A DNA stretch of 64,000 nt from Pseudomonadota bacterium (GTDB taxonomy: Bacteria > Desulfobacterota > Desulfobulbia > Desulfobulbales > CALZHT01), in NCBI GenBank assembly GCA_018823135.1, contig JAHJJF010000068.1:1-64000 (forward strand). Direction: 5' to 3'. Position 1 is the stretch's first letter, and each line of letters opens with the position of its first letter. The notes under the pieces are model-generated. The model saw only the letters and a program-made list of their open reading frames with translations. It was not told where the DNA came from and made no database searches. The position numbers were made by a program, and so were the translations under genes. Of this stretch, positions 63,922 to 64,000 are shown piece after piece.

Positions 63922-64000
63922 ATGGTTGAAGAATGCAGAGGACCGATGATAACCATTGACGGTCCTTCCGGGGCAGGGAAAAGTACGATAAGCCGGATGC
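63922..64000 (+). CDS. cmk: Cytidylate kinase, N-terminal start only (runs off the window)
   Basis: The first 26 codons are visible. They encode MITIDGPSGAGKSTISRM after a short leader, the P-loop of CMP kinases. GAGGAA stands 8 bases upstream of the ATG. It phosphorylates CMP and dCMP. The position just after hisC fits cmk in Desulfobacterota. Confidence 0.85.
   Translation, partial: MVEECRGPMITIDGPSGAGKSTISRM

Overview
The window looks like a chromosomal segment of a Gram-negative, probably anaerobic member of the Desulfobacterota (former Deltaproteobacteria, perhaps Desulfobulbales). The reasons are the LL-diaminopimelate aminotransferase (DapL) route to lysine, an lptA-lptB-rpoN block, outer-membrane and lipoprotein genes, many c-di-GMP and two-component proteins, and palindromic intergenic repeats of a kind I associate with that group. 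The lineage is an inference; no rRNA is present. Almost all genes are ordinary housekeeping genes.

Layout. Positions 1-2992 are the right end of what looks like an old genomic island at the 3' end of tRNA-Phe: a GC-rich DedA-PAP2 gene broken by an amber stop, an intact clsB-like cardiolipin synthase, and a truncated tyrosine recombinase. From 3.1 to 6.8 kb are an RDD membrane protein with a very acidic zinc-ribbon protein, a BamE-like lipoprotein, pcm and a YqaA-type DedA protein. From 6.8 to 12.8 kb, on the minus strand, are mtaD, a small ferredoxin, tRNA-Leu, dapL, pgsA, a lytic transglycosylase, a transaldolase-like aldolase, a metal-binding membrane protein and folK. From 12.8 to 24.9 kb is a long minus-strand amino-acid run, argB-D-F-G-H, a fibronectin-III lipoprotein, then lysA-dapF-dapA-dapB and an FAH-family hydrolase. 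With dapL this supplies most of the lysine/meso-diaminopimelate pathway and most of the arginine pathway.

From 25.3 to 28.6 kb, on the plus strand, are lptA, lptB and rpoN. From 28.6 to 34.3 kb are a histidine phosphatase, an FG-GAP/TolB-like exported protein behind a possible pseudoknot leader, a decayed YefM-YoeB toxin-antitoxin pair, and a porin with a long AT-rich upstream region. From 34.3 to 48 kb, mainly minus strand, are a response regulator with TPRs, a GAF histidine kinase, guaA, guaB, ppx/gppA, tsaC/sua5 (plus strand), an HU/IHF gene, sppA, rpsA, a GGDEF response regulator, a Nudix hydrolase and a HAD phosphatase. From 48.3 to 64 kb are a FabK/nitronate monooxygenase-like flavoprotein, pcnB, bioB, bioF, mutM, a TVP38 protein, an MFS transporter, formyl-THF cyclo-ligase, a haem-binding-type GGDEF sensor, an HDAC-like deacetylase, an HD-GYP regulator, gatC, gatA, hisC and the first codons of cmk.

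I found no CRISPR array, intact insertion sequence, prophage or obvious new defence system. The most interesting signals are non-coding or decayed: the island remnant and its amber-interrupted gene, the dead toxin-antitoxin pair, a possible H-type pseudoknot at 29320-29415, an anti-Shine-Dalgarno-complementary stretch far upstream of the porin, a shared CCACA-R-TGTGG palindrome upstream of dapA and the porin, and several unrelated palindromic intergenic elements.
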